From Paenibacillus_D sp047238105 (GTDB lineage Bacteria > Bacillota > Bacilli > Paenibacillales > Paenibacillaceae): DNA of 64,000 nucleotides. The position numbers and the translations under genes are program-made. This document shows positions 25,931-34,570 of the stretch, in pieces. Within the stretch, counting starts at the first letter, position 1; every line of letters begins with the position of its first letter. The DNA lies in the NCBI RefSeq assembly GCF_047238105.1, contig NZ_JBDFMD010000001.1, positions 2,046,001 to 2,110,000 on the forward strand. The letters are read 5' to 3'. Below the pieces are notes generated by a model. That model was not told the DNA's origin, made no database searches, and saw nothing but the letters and a program-made list of their open reading frames with translations.

Positions 25931-27072
25931 ATGAGCAACCAAATGCCAGTACCTCCTGTCCCTACTGATCCGGCGCAGAGCAGGCCGGTCTACATCATTG
26001 CCGAGATCGGCGTCAATCATAACGGTTCGCCACGGTTAGACCGAGCCTGGTCGAAGCGGCTGCCAGCACAGGCGCCGATGCCGTGAAGCTGCAGCTGTTC
26101 CACACCTCTCTGCTCGTCTGCGACGACGCCCCGCTGGCTGAGTACCAGCGCCGCACCGCAGACGCCGGCCACACGCAGCGGGAGCTGCTGCAGGCGCTGG
26201 AGCTGCCGGAGGAGACGATCCTGGAGCTGCGTGACGATTGCGTCGCACGGGGGATCGACTTGCTCGCCACGCCGTTCGACAGCCCATCGCTCCATTTCCT
26301 GGCACGACAGCTCGCCGCGCCTGCGATCAAGATCGGCTCGGGGGACCTTACCCATCTGCCGCTCCTGCTTGAAGCGGCCCGCTACCGACGGTGCCTCCTG
26401 CTGTCGACCGGCATGAGTACGCTGGCCGAAGTCGAGCAGGCGCTGGCTGTCCTTGCCTACGGGCTGCTCGCAGGCGAGACAGATGAGGCCGCTCTGCCCG
26501 ATCCCCCTTCCCCGGCCGCATTTCGCCACGCGTATGTCTCCCCGGCGGGGCAAGCTGCGTTGCAGCGCCATGTCATCCTGCTCCATGCGACCAGCGAATA
26601 TCCCGCCCCGCCCGCCAGCTGCAACCTGCGGTCTATCGATACGCTGAGCAGCGCCTTCGGACTGGCTGCAGGGCTGTCTGACCACAGCGAGGGCAGCGCT
26701 ATCGCCATCGCTGCCGCAGCCCGCGGCGCCTGTGTCATCGAGAAGCACCTGACGCTGGATCGGATGCTCCCCGGGGTGGATCAGCAGGCCTCGCTGGAGC
26801 CTGCAGCGTTCGCGGAGATGGTCCGGGGGATCCGCCAGGTCGAGCAGGCGCTCGGCTCCGGGGCCAAACTCCCGGCGACGCCCGAGCTGCAGACCGCAGC
26901 GCTTGTCCGGCGCAGCCTCGTCGCCGCCGCTCCGATCGCTGCCGGCGAGCCGTTCACCGAACGCAATCTGGCGATCAAACGCCCCGGCACCGGTATGTCC
27001 CCTGCCCGCTACTGGGAGCTGCTGGGCTCATGCGCCGACCGCGATTACCGTAAGGATGAGCAGATCCGATGA
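25931..27072 (+). pseudogene. legI: LegI-like nonulosonate synthase (NeuB family) with a one-base frameshift
   Basis: NeuB-family enzymes join phosphoenolpyruvate to a C6 sugar; LegI makes N,N'-diacetyllegionaminate. Frame one gives YIIAEIGVNHNGSPRL, then from about 26041 the homologous protein continues in another frame (SLVEAAASTGADAVKLQLF). The total span, 1142 bases, is one short of a multiple of three. The rest is intact: ATPFDS, KIGSGDL, LLSTGMST, HATSEYPAPP, GLSDHSEG, VIEKHLTLDR and a C-terminal SAF (antifreeze-like) domain. Either the gene is broken or the assembly lost one base; all neighbours are intact, which favours the latter. Confidence 0.85.
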
Positions 27073-27695
27073 AGCTTGCCCTGTTCGGCACCTCGGGACT
27101 CGCCGACGAGGCAGCGCATCTGGGGATGGAGCTAGGCTATAGCAAGGCGGTCCTGATCCATCCCGCAGATCCCTGCCCGAGCGGCGGCGCCTTCCATACC
27201 GTACCGGAGGATGAGATCGAACGGCTGGTAACAGAAGGCTACCGGTTCGCCATCGCCATCGGCGATCCGCGGATCCGTCAGCGCCTGCACGCTTGCTATC
27301 CGGACCTGCCCTATACGAGTCTCGTCCATCCGTCGGCTACGCTCCCTGCCGCCCAGCGCGCGCTGCTGCCCGCCAAGCCGGGCAATATCATCATGGCCGG
27401 GGTACGGTTTACCTCCTCGATCTCTTACGGCCGCTTCGGCATCTACAATCCGAACTGCACTGTCTCACACGACTGCGAGATTGGCGACTACGCGACGATC
27501 GGCCCCGGCGCCAATCTGTGCGGCAATGTCCGGCTGAGGGATGGCGTCTATGTAGGGGCCGGAGCGGTCATCCTGCCCGGCCATCCCGTCCTGGGCAAAT
27601 TGACGCTGGGCGACAATGCAATAATCGGAGCCGGTGCAGTTGTCACCCGTTCGGTACCGGCCCGCAGTACCGTCAAGGGCAATCCGGCGCGCTGA
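27069..27695 (+). CDS. legH: LegH/NeuD-like sugar acetyltransferase
   Basis: A 208-residue NeuD-type acyltransferase: an N-terminal nucleotide-sugar-binding part (KLALFGTSGLADEAAHL) and a left-handed beta-helix of hexapeptide repeats from about residue 100, ending VVTRSVPARSTVKGNPAR. It would N-acetylate C4 of the amino sugar between LegC and LegG. It overlaps legI by four bases and ends the plus-strand operon. Confidence 0.82.
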   Translation: MKLALFGTSGLADEAAHLGMELGYSKAVLIHPADPCPSGGAFHTVPEDEIERLVTEGYRFAIAIGDPRIRQRLHACYPDLPYTSLVHPSATLPAAQRALLPAKPGNIIMAGVRFTSSISYGRFGIYNPNCTVSHDCEIGDYATIGPGANLCGNVRLRDGVYVGAGAVILPGHPVLGKLTLGDNAIIGAGAVVTRSVPARSTVKGNPAR

Positions 27696-28097
27696 AGGGC
27701 CGGACGGGAATGATTTCTGCGATAGGTTCGTTCCGGACACAGGAGTCGCTGATATGCACAGTAGAGGGATAACAGCACGTCAAACGGACAGACAATCCGC
27801 TATTTGCTTCGGAAAGGGATCGCATGGGCCCTCGCGAGTCAAATAAAGGATCCTCTGTCCTTTTGTCATCCCAAAACCGGGGACTTGTCTGGAATAGGCG
27901 CTATTAGGTCCGCCACGGCGGCAGCTCAAGCGGCGGCAGAGCACCGGCGGCAAGCGCAGACGTGGAAACCACAGCTGACGGAGGCTTGCTCCCCACTACC
28001 AGGAGCATGCTGCTTCCCTGTACGCCGGCCCAGCTTGCCCCCCCAGCCATACAAACTACTGCCCCCGATACTGCCCATACTGACCCATGCCGCACCT
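27696..28097. other. Convergent gap between the two halves of the legionaminate cluster
   Basis: About 400 GC-rich bases with no clear terminator. Only the weak minus-strand frame listed separately lies here. Confidence 0.4.
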
Positions 28098-28101
28098 TCA
28101 C
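27904..28101 (-). CDS. Doubtful small hydrophobic ORF after ptmA
   Basis: A 65-codon frame with a GTG start overlapping the ptmA stop (GTGA). The product would be Gly/Ala/Val-rich with one possible membrane segment (SGAVVCMAGGASWAGV). There is no family likeness. Only the overlap suggests a gene; a chance frame is more likely. Confidence 0.22.
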   Translation of the reverse strand: MKVRHGSVWAVSGAVVCMAGGASWAGVQGSSMLLVVGSKPPSAVVSTSALAAGALPPLELPPWRT

Positions 28102-28910
28102 CAGGCCTGCAGTCCCCCGTCGACGAAGAGCTGATGACCGGTCACATAACTGGAAGCATCAGAAGCCAGGAACAGCACCGCGCCCTCCAGCTCGGCAGGC
28201 CGTCCCATCCGGCCCATCGGCACGCGGGCACCGTACTGCGCCATGAACGTCTCGTTCTGACCGCTCTGCATGCCGCCCGGGATGAGCGTATTGACGCGGA
28301 TTCCCTGCTTGGCCCAGCGGACGGCGAGATAGGTCGCCAAGCCATTGACCCCGGCCTTAGAGGCGGCATAGACCGCAGGGGTGTTAATCGGCCGGCCTTC
28401 ATACAGCGACCCTTCGTAGATGCGATCGTCAGGTGCCAGCACGCTGTAGATCGACGAGGTGAAGATCATCGAGCCGCCCCTGCCCTGACGCAGCATCTGC
28501 TTGCCGACCGCTTGGGCAGTCAGGAACATGCCGTCCAGATTGACGGCCATGATCGACCGCCACTGCGCCAGGGTATACTCCTCGAACGGGGCAAAAAATG
28601 CTGCCGCATCCCGCGACTTGCTCGCCGCATGGTTAAGCAGGATATCGATACCGCCGAGCGCGTCTGCGCACGCCTCCACCATCGCCGATACCGCTCCCGG
28701 ATCGGCAACGTCGCAGCCGCAGCCGAAGCAGGCCGTGCCGCCAAGCTCGGACAGCTCGGCGGCGCGGCGTGCCGCTCCCGGCCCGTCCAGATCGACGACA
28801 GCGACTCGGGCGCCATGCCGGACCAGCGCCTCGCAGATGGGCCGTCCCAGTATTCCCAGCCCGCCCGTGACGACCGCTGTCCGTCCGCTTAAGTCAAACC
28901 GACCCGCCAT
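28098..28910 (-). CDS. ptmA: PtmA-like SDR oxidoreductase
   Basis: A 270-residue classical SDR with VVTGGLGILG, NHAASKSRD, a catalytic Ser in TSSIYSVLAP and YAASK. In Campylobacter the order ptmE-ptmF-ptmB-ptmA is found beside the leg genes, with PtmA/PtmF supplying GlcN for GDP-GlcNAc. The same order stands here on the minus strand. The start at 28910 follows GGGGAG. Confidence 0.78.
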   Translation of the reverse strand: MAGRFDLSGRTAVVTGGLGILGRPICEALVRHGARVAVVDLDGPGAARRAAELSELGGTACFGCGCDVADPGAVSAMVEACADALGGIDILLNHAASKSRDAAAFFAPFEEYTLAQWRSIMAVNLDGMFLTAQAVGKQMLRQGRGGSMIFTSSIYSVLAPDDRIYEGSLYEGRPINTPAVYAASKAGVNGLATYLAVRWAKQGIRVNTLIPGGMQSGQNETFMAQYGARVPMGRMGRPAELEGAVLFLASDASSYVTGHQLFVDGGLQAW

Positions 28911-28945
28911 ACGCTGTCTCCCCTTCCTTAAGATGCAACATCGCT

Positions 28946-29662
28946 TTACCCCTGCGCATCCGCGCCCGTACCGCTTCTTGCCATCCGGTACGCCACGTAG
29001 TCCCAGTCCGCTTCGCTGTCGATATCCCATGAACGCTCTGGCGGCATGACATACAGCCGCGTATCGTCCCTGAACAGCGTGTCTCCCGCCATCAGCGCGT
29101 CCCGCCGCCAGCCATAGATCGAGGCGTTCATGTCATAGGTGAGCGGCGCATCCTGTCTTCGGTGGACGGATGGAGACGGCTGCTTCACCAGCCCCACGCC
29201 GCCTTCCGGCTTGTACTCGACCATGTTGAAGTAAGGCGAACGGCGCGACGGCGTACCCGTAATGACATTGCCCGCCCCGGATTCCTCCAGCAGCCGCACA
29301 GCCTCCCGGATGTCCCCCGTCAGTCGCAGCGGCGCCGTCGCATCCAGATCGACGATCGTCTCATAACGGCTGCCGCGCCGTCTTTCAACCGCCGCCACCG
29401 CATGACGGATCGCCGACAGCTTGGGAGCTTCGTCGCTTGCCAGGTGAGCCGGACGCCGGACCAGCACATGCGCGCCATAAGCGGCTGCGACGGACAGGAC
29501 CGCATCGGAGTCGCTGCTGACCGCCACCAGAGCGAACAGCGACGATGCGAGCGCCTGCCTGATCGTATAAGCGATCAGCGGGGTCCCGTTCAGCAGCCGG
29601 ATATTTTTATGAAGAATGCCCTTCGACCCGCCCCGCGCGCAGATCGTGCATAACCTTTTCAT
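28946..29662 (-). CDS. legF: LegF/PtmB-like CMP-nonulosonate synthetase
   Basis: A 238-residue cytidylyltransferase of the NeuA type that activates legionaminic acid with CTP. It starts CTICARGGSKGI (nucleotide loop RGGSKG) and has RRPAHLASDEAPK and IVDLDATAPLR with the metal Asp, ending WDIDSEADWDY. It overlaps the oxidoreductase gene upstream by 56 bases. It is 35 bases upstream of ptmA. Confidence 0.87.
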   Translation of the reverse strand: MKRLCTICARGGSKGILHKNIRLLNGTPLIAYTIRQALASSLFALVAVSSDSDAVLSVAAAYGAHVLVRRPAHLASDEAPKLSAIRHAVAAVERRRGSRYETIVDLDATAPLRLTGDIREAVRLLEESGAGNVITGTPSRRSPYFNMVEYKPEGGVGLVKQPSPSVHRRQDAPLTYDMNASIYGWRRDALMAGDTLFRDDTRLYVMPPERSWDIDSEADWDYVAYRMARSGTGADAQG

Positions 29663-30566
29663 TGCTCACCCACCCCCCGATCCTTACGGAATGCTGCGCA
29701 CGCTCGATCATATACAGACTTGCGTTGGCCTCCCCCACCGAACACAACAGCTCCCTTTGGCCTCCTAGCAGCGCCTTATGCTGTTCCAGATAGGTAATGT
29801 CCGGATCCAGGCAATATTGCTCCGTCTCGCCGTCGGTCTTGAGCGTATCCGCGATCAGGTCTGCCGTATACGTATGCTCGTCTGTATTGACGATGATCTG
29901 GCGCTGCCGCTGGCGGTCTACGTAGTTAAGCTGCAGATTGACGATTGGACAATGCGCCATCCGGGCCAGCAAGACATAGATGTCGTCACTGTCGATCGCA
30001 AGGGAGCTGTACTGCCCGCCGGTCGCTACCAGATGATGCCAGGGCCCGAACAGCCAGAGCAGATAGTCCAGCTCGTGACTGAGGTCGAGCAGCACGCCGC
30101 CGCCTTCATGCCGTCTCGCAGAGTAGACACCGCGGTAATCCTGCTGCCGCCAGCCCGGAAGATACTGACCGGTATACACCTGCGCGGACAGCACACGCTG
30201 ACCCTGCAGCAGCTCGCGCAATCGCTGCAGAATCGGATGGAATCGCAGATTATAGGCGGTATAGACCCGCTCCAGGGAGCACCCGGGCAGTTCCCGCAGC
30301 CGGTCGAAGAGCGGCTTCTCCACCAGCACATCCCCGTTGTACCCCCGCTGTCGGATCGTCTTCAACGCGGTATGATGCTGATGCGTCCGGTTGGCAATGA
30401 CCACATAATCCCATGAATCGCTGTACATCGCCTCCGCAATCGTAGGATATGCGCACATCCCCCGCAGCGGTCGGCTGCTGACGACGCTGACACTGCAGCC
30501 CAGTCCGGCAAGCAGACGGGCGTGCCGCTGACCGATCGACCCGTAACCGATGATCAGTGCATTCAC
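29607..30566 (-). CDS. ptmF: PtmF-like Gfo/Idh/MocA oxidoreductase
   Basis: A 319-residue NAD(P)-dependent oxidoreductase: NALIIGYGSIGQRHARLL is the Rossmann start, VEKPL the family mark and GGGVLLDLSHELDYLLW the catalytic region. By position between ptmE and legF it matches PtmF of Campylobacter. It starts with GTG at 30566 after GGGGAGG and shares four bases with the ptmE stop. Confidence 0.78.
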   Translation of the reverse strand: MNALIIGYGSIGQRHARLLAGLGCSVSVVSSRPLRGMCAYPTIAEAMYSDSWDYVVIANRTHQHHTALKTIRQRGYNGDVLVEKPLFDRLRELPGCSLERVYTAYNLRFHPILQRLRELLQGQRVLSAQVYTGQYLPGWRQQDYRGVYSARRHEGGGVLLDLSHELDYLLWLFGPWHHLVATGGQYSSLAIDSDDIYVLLARMAHCPIVNLQLNYVDRQRQRQIIVNTDEHTYTADLIADTLKTDGETEQYCLDPDITYLEQHKALLGGQRELLCSVGEANASLYMIERAQHSVRIGGWVSNEKVMHDLRAGRVEGHSS

Positions 30567-31282
30567 GTATAGACCTCCCCGTACTCCCTGTTGGCCCTGG
30601 CATAGGACTCCGGCGTTCCGATATCCAGCCACTCCCCGGCAATCGGGAACACGGTGAGCCGCTCTCCCTGCCGCTTCAACAGTTCGAACAATGCCGGCAT
30701 GCCGAGCGGGATATCGGGTGGTATCCGCTGGGCGGCCCACGGCTCCAGCACGTAGATGCCCGCATTGACGAGGAGCCGTTGGACCGGCTTCTCCACCAGG
30801 CCTTCGAACTGGCTGCCGTTCGCCTCCACGACGCCGTAAGGGACGGTCAGCAGATGCTCGCGTACCCCCATCGTAGCCGCGCCGCCGCTGTTCAGATGAT
30901 GCCGGATCATCATCCGGCAGTCCAGATCAGTGAGCAGATCGGCATTGATGACCAGGATCGGCCGTTCAAGCTTCTTGGGCAGCAATCCCAGCGCACCCGC
31001 CGTCCCGAGCTGGCGCGTCTCCCGCAGATAGCGGATGCGGATGCCGAACCTGCTGCCGTCGCCGCAGAACGATTCGATCATTTCACGCTTATAGTTTACT
31101 GCGATATAGAACTCCCGGAAGGACTGGCGGATCAACGCCTCCAGCAGAATCTCAAGGATCGGCTTGCGGCCGATCGTAAGCAACGGCTTGGGGCATGCCT
31201 CGGTCAACGGCAACAGCCGGGTGCCGAGTCCCCCCGCCATCAGGACGACTGGGAAGTGTTGCCCGGCAGGGTTATGGTGCAT
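30563..31282 (-). CDS. ptmE: PtmE-like sugar-1-phosphate nucleotidyltransferase
   Basis: A 239-residue nucleotidyltransferase with PVVLMAGGLGTRLLPLT, PKPLL, NADLLTDLD and WLDIGTPESY. PtmE makes GDP-glucosamine from GlcN-1-P in the GDP-based legionaminate route. Campylobacter PtmE carries CBS domains before this catalytic part; here they are absent. Two ATGs follow GGGAGGAGC; the second (31282) has the better spacing. No clear promoter is seen upstream. Confidence 0.78.
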   Translation of the reverse strand: MHHNPAGQHFPVVLMAGGLGTRLLPLTEACPKPLLTIGRKPILEILLEALIRQSFREFYIAVNYKREMIESFCGDGSRFGIRIRYLRETRQLGTAGALGLLPKKLERPILVINADLLTDLDCRMMIRHHLNSGGAATMGVREHLLTVPYGVVEANGSQFEGLVEKPVQRLLVNAGIYVLEPWAAQRIPPDIPLGMPALFELLKRQGERLTVFPIAGEWLDIGTPESYARANREYGEVYT

Positions 31283-31533
31283 CATGCTCCTCCCTTCAGA
31301 TCGTGCGGCCAGCTGCAACGACCCTTTCCTGCCGCTACCACGTGCCGAGGGCCTCCCAGCAGGCTGCGGACCGCTTGGTCCGGCTGGCCAATTTATAAAG
31401 GTAAGTACACTGTTCCCTGCCCGCAGACAAGGACAGCCGCGGACCTCCGGCGGCGGAGAAGCGCCGGCGTGACCAAAATTGCGCCAGGTAAAGCGAATCT
31501 CGGCCACGGCCGAACTGCTTTCTTACCGAATGG

Positions 31534-31878
31534 CTAAACTGAAGGACGGAAAAACTCGGTCATGCACAGGTTAGCTACAGCAGCGGATACGGTAGGTGTG
31601 GCACTGATCGTCGTAAACCCTGTCACCGCAAAAGCGCGGCTCTGACCCGAGGCGATGCCCGACAATGTCGCGATGACAGCCGTACCGCGATAGAAGGTCA
31701 CATCCAGGACGGCCGCGTTAGTCGACTCATTGCTGATGACGCCGGAAGCCGCGATGGGAGCCGGGTTTGGGCCAAACAGCGTACTGCCGGTCGTCGCGGC
31801 GACCGGAAAGGTCTGCTCCGGCAGACACACACTGACGATCGGTTTTTGGCAGCAGGATGAATTAGTGGAACAACTCAT
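31534..31878 (-). CDS. Ena-like (DUF3992) endospore appendage subunit
   Basis: A 114-residue protein that looks like an endospore appendage pilin: a short Cys-rich N-terminal arm (CC, seven residues, C) followed by a Ser/Thr/Ala-rich beta jelly roll with ASGVISNEST, VTFYRGTAV and SRAFAVTGFTTISAT. In B. cereus-group Ena fibres the arm forms disulphides to earlier subunits in the stack. The start at 31878 has AAAGGAGGAG. Its own sigma-K-type promoter lies 80-107 bases upstream. Assignment is by pattern only. Confidence 0.62.
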   Translation of the reverse strand: MSCSTNSSCCQKPIVSVCLPEQTFPVAATTGSTLFGPNPAPIAASGVISNESTNAAVLDVTFYRGTAVIATLSGIASGQSRAFAVTGFTTISATPTVSAAVANLCMTEFFRPSV

Positions 31879-31958
31879 AGCTGAACTCCTCCTTTGGGGG
31901 TAGATAATCCAATCTATGTCAGGAGGAGACAAACGAACTGGGGATTCTGCCTGTCATA

Positions 31959-31985
31959 TACAATATGTGCGTTTATTCAGTTGGT
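31959..31985 (-). promoter_or_regulatory. Sigma-K-type promoter of the Ena-like gene
   Basis: On the minus strand AC, 16 bases, CATATTGTA: a full match to the sigma-K pattern AC-N16-17-CATANNNTA. It predicts transcription late in sporulation in the mother cell, where spore surface proteins are made. Confidence 0.62.
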
Positions 31986-32038
31986 GTGCTGTCCTGCAGT
32001 GCGTTTGGGTGATTCGCTGGTGCTGAGCTTCCGCTCGG

Positions 32039-33940
32039 TCAGCCGGCTGTCACGGCCTTGACGGCGAGCGCGTCAAACTGTTCGTGCAGGGCGCCGCACA
32101 GCCGCTGGAGATAGGAGAACATCTCTTCCTGCACGGCCGCCAGCCGCTCCAGCTGCGCGAGGGTGTCGATGGCGCCAAGCTCGACAGTCCGTTTTTGGAA
32201 CGCATAGATGATGGGATTTAGATAGATCGACAACTGTTCGTCTGTCGTATAGCCGATATAGGCCCGGTCCATCCGGGCTGCGAGCTCGCCAACGAAAGCA
32301 GGCAGTGCCAGCCCCTCGTAACAGCTGTGGAGCCGGCAGGCCTCGCGGATGACCCTGCAGCTGCGCTTGTCGTCCGCCGCCCGGCTGTGCCAAGTCTGCA
32401 GCTGCTGGCATATCGCTGCCAGCTCCTGCTGCAGCACCTCCTGCGTGGCACCCGCTCCCGGCGGTGCCCCTTCCGGCGGTGCCCCTTCCGGCGGTGCCGC
32501 TGCGGCCAGCCGCGCTGCCAGCCTCGGACCGGCCGCAGTCTTGCACCAGCGCCCGACCGTCTCCTCCAGCCCGGCCAGGCTCGTGCCCTCGATGCGGGCG
32601 CCGCCTTCCGTCGCATCGATGAAGCGACGCCCGGGGTACAGACTGATCTGATGCTCCAGCCACAGCCGGAACTCCTGCCACAGCCTCGTCGTCGCCACGG
32701 GCTGGCCGTGTACGCCGGGCACCATCAGCGTTTCTTCGGCCTGGAGCTGCTTCACCTGCTCGGTCAGCGGCCCGTCTGCATAGTCGGACAACCGGCTGTG
32801 CGTCGCCTTATCCTTGCCAAAAGCCAGATCCATGCCGACGAATACGATCGGATCCGCCCCTGCCCACAAGGCCAGCTCAAACGCGAGATGCGCCGAGGAG
32901 CTGCCGCCGTTCAGCGCACTGCGCTCGCCTAGGGCCCGCTGCACCCAGCGTCCTGACGTCTCGACGCTGCGGAATATAGGCAGCCAGCGGCGGCCAAACA
33001 GCGGCGGCACCCGCGGATCGACCAGCGTCAGCCCTGCAACGGCCAACTCCTGCGGCAGCTCCCGGTCCCGAAAATGAATGTGATACACCTGCGGGGTACG
33101 CTCGGTTACACATACGGCATCGGGAATGATCCCCCGCCGCAAGCAGGGCTGGAGCGCCGACTCTGCCGTCAGGATCAGCGCCTTGCCCTGCGCCCGCAGG
33201 AGATGCTCAGCATTGCCGTCCAGCGACGGCCCATTGCCCACGATAAAGGCCGGCCGGCCCTTATATGCATCCTTGACCGAGGTCAGCGACGCGGCCTGAG
33301 CGATGGCCGGCGCATTGGCAACCGTGTTGTACAGCCCGACCAGCGTGTCGTGCACCGAATTGCCGCCGCTGCGCAGCATCAAACCCAGCAGTCCGTGCAG
33401 CGACTCATGCAGCGACAGATAGAATGACCGGTCATTGCGGTGGGCCCACGGGGTAAAGGCCGTATTCATCATCGCGCACCGGACGAGGAAGTCGCCCCCC
33501 ATGTAAGCAGCCAGCTGACGTTTGAGCGCCTCCGGCTCGCCGATCAGCCAATGGACCCGGCGATCCCCAAATAGTGCCCGCACATCGATGGCAGACAGCA
33601 TCGCCAGGAACAGGGCGGCGTCCCGCTCGAACACAAACAGCTGATGCTCCGTCGGCATCCGCTTCATATAAGCCAGCAGCGGATAGCCAAATCCGCAGCC
33701 ATACACGAACCCGATCCTGGACTGCCCGAGCGCGAGGGAGTCCGCCCAGGCCTCCGCTTCTCGCCACGGGTCGATCATGCTGTTCAGATGTACCCGCTCG
33801 CCGGTAGCCGGCGAAGGCAGCTGCGCGGTCGGCCAGCCCGCTTCGCCGCGGACGACGGCTATCTCCGGATGACGTCCCGGCAGCAGCTCCTGCAGATGTT
33901 GCGGCATGGCAGCCCGATTCAACTCCAGCAGCGATGTCAT
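32039..33940 (-). CDS. Maf-type (DUF115/MptE-like) nonulosonate glycosyltransferase
   Basis: A 633-residue motility-associated-factor family protein. The central DUF115 domain has AFIVGNGPSLDGN, an SALNGGSSSAHLAFELA stretch and VFVGMDLAFG. Maf proteins move pseudaminic or legionaminic acid from CMP onto Ser/Thr of flagellin. Here no flagellar gene is near; the gene is the last of an operon that begins with an Ena-like gene, and it lies next to the legionaminate genes. A Pro/Gly/Glu repeat (APPEGAPPEG) forms a linker in the C-terminal third. The start overlaps the previous stop (ATGA). Confidence 0.83.
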   Translation of the reverse strand: MTSLLELNRAAMPQHLQELLPGRHPEIAVVRGEAGWPTAQLPSPATGERVHLNSMIDPWREAEAWADSLALGQSRIGFVYGCGFGYPLLAYMKRMPTEHQLFVFERDAALFLAMLSAIDVRALFGDRRVHWLIGEPEALKRQLAAYMGGDFLVRCAMMNTAFTPWAHRNDRSFYLSLHESLHGLLGLMLRSGGNSVHDTLVGLYNTVANAPAIAQAASLTSVKDAYKGRPAFIVGNGPSLDGNAEHLLRAQGKALILTAESALQPCLRRGIIPDAVCVTERTPQVYHIHFRDRELPQELAVAGLTLVDPRVPPLFGRRWLPIFRSVETSGRWVQRALGERSALNGGSSSAHLAFELALWAGADPIVFVGMDLAFGKDKATHSRLSDYADGPLTEQVKQLQAEETLMVPGVHGQPVATTRLWQEFRLWLEHQISLYPGRRFIDATEGGARIEGTSLAGLEETVGRWCKTAAGPRLAARLAAAAPPEGAPPEGAPPGAGATQEVLQQELAAICQQLQTWHSRAADDKRSCRVIREACRLHSCYEGLALPAFVGELAARMDRAYIGYTTDEQLSIYLNPIIYAFQKRTVELGAIDTLAQLERLAAVQEEMFSYLQRLCGALHEQFDALAVKAVTAG

Positions 33941-34278
33941 CGGTCGCGTCCTCCGGGCTCTTCATCCGTCTCTGCCCTGTCGCTGCCGAACTGCTTGCGG
34001 AGCTCCGGCAGCAGCTCATACTCCAGCAGATCGGTGGCCGCCGCCACATCCTCCCGCTGCAGCAGCAGCAAGATCTGCTCCATCGTCCGCAGCGCTGCCT
34101 GCGGCGCGGACATGCCGTCGCTGTCTGTAGACGCCTCGCGATCCGGCTGACGGAGCTCCGCCAGCCAGAGCAGACAAGCCTGCTGGAACCATTGTCTGCC
34201 TTCCTCGTCATCTCCGCGGCGCCAGGCAGCGCAGCCTCTCCCGATACAGTCGATATAGTGCTGTCCATGATTATTCAT
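33937..34278 (-). CDS. Small helical protein in the Ena-Maf operon
   Basis: A 113-residue protein I do not recognise. It starts MNNHGQHYIDCIGRGCAAW and reads like a TPR-like pair of helices plus an acidic helix (DLLEYELLPELRKQF). The ATG overlaps the stop of the gene before it, and its stop overlaps the Maf start, so all are translationally coupled. A chaperone or partner for the Maf enzyme or its target is a reasonable guess only. Confidence 0.65.
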   Translation of the reverse strand: MNNHGQHYIDCIGRGCAAWRRGDDEEGRQWFQQACLLWLAELRQPDREASTDSDGMSAPQAALRTMEQILLLLQREDVAAATDLLEYELLPELRKQFGSDRAETDEEPGGRDR

Positions 34279-34543
34279 AACTATCGTAAGCATCCTCCCG
34301 GATCCGCTCGAGCATCTGCTGCGAGCCCTCATTCAAGAACCAGTCCGCCTTGACGATCGCGCTGCTCTCCATGAAATCGCCCGTCTCGCTCAGTGATCTC
34401 ACTGCTGCCTCCATCCGTTCCATCTCCCGTTGCCCGCACAGTACGGCCGGTCCGGCCGACAGCCAGACATACCACAATTCCAGAACATTCTGCAGACGTA
34501 CCGAGCGGTTCCCTCCGTCATCCTGTTGCTTCAGCGCAGTCAC
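34271..34543 (-). CDS. Small hypothetical protein in the Ena-Maf operon
   Basis: A 90-residue mostly helical protein (LQNVLELWYVWLSAGPAVL, then an acidic C-terminus ending DAYDSYE). It is not recognised. The start codon is GTG with GAGAGGGA directly before it, which is close. It lies 27 bases after the Ena-like gene and its end overlaps the next gene. Confidence 0.55.
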   Translation of the reverse strand: MTALKQQDDGGNRSVRLQNVLELWYVWLSAGPAVLCGQREMERMEAAVRSLSETGDFMESSAIVKADWFLNEGSQQMLERIREDAYDSYE

Positions 34544-34570
34544 TCCCTCTCGTAGTTGGTCAAGTCAGGT

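Noticed and set aside
25889..26086. Separate small gene at the start of legI
   Set aside because: It encodes the NeuB N-terminus (AEIGVNHNGS) and belongs to the frameshifted legI.
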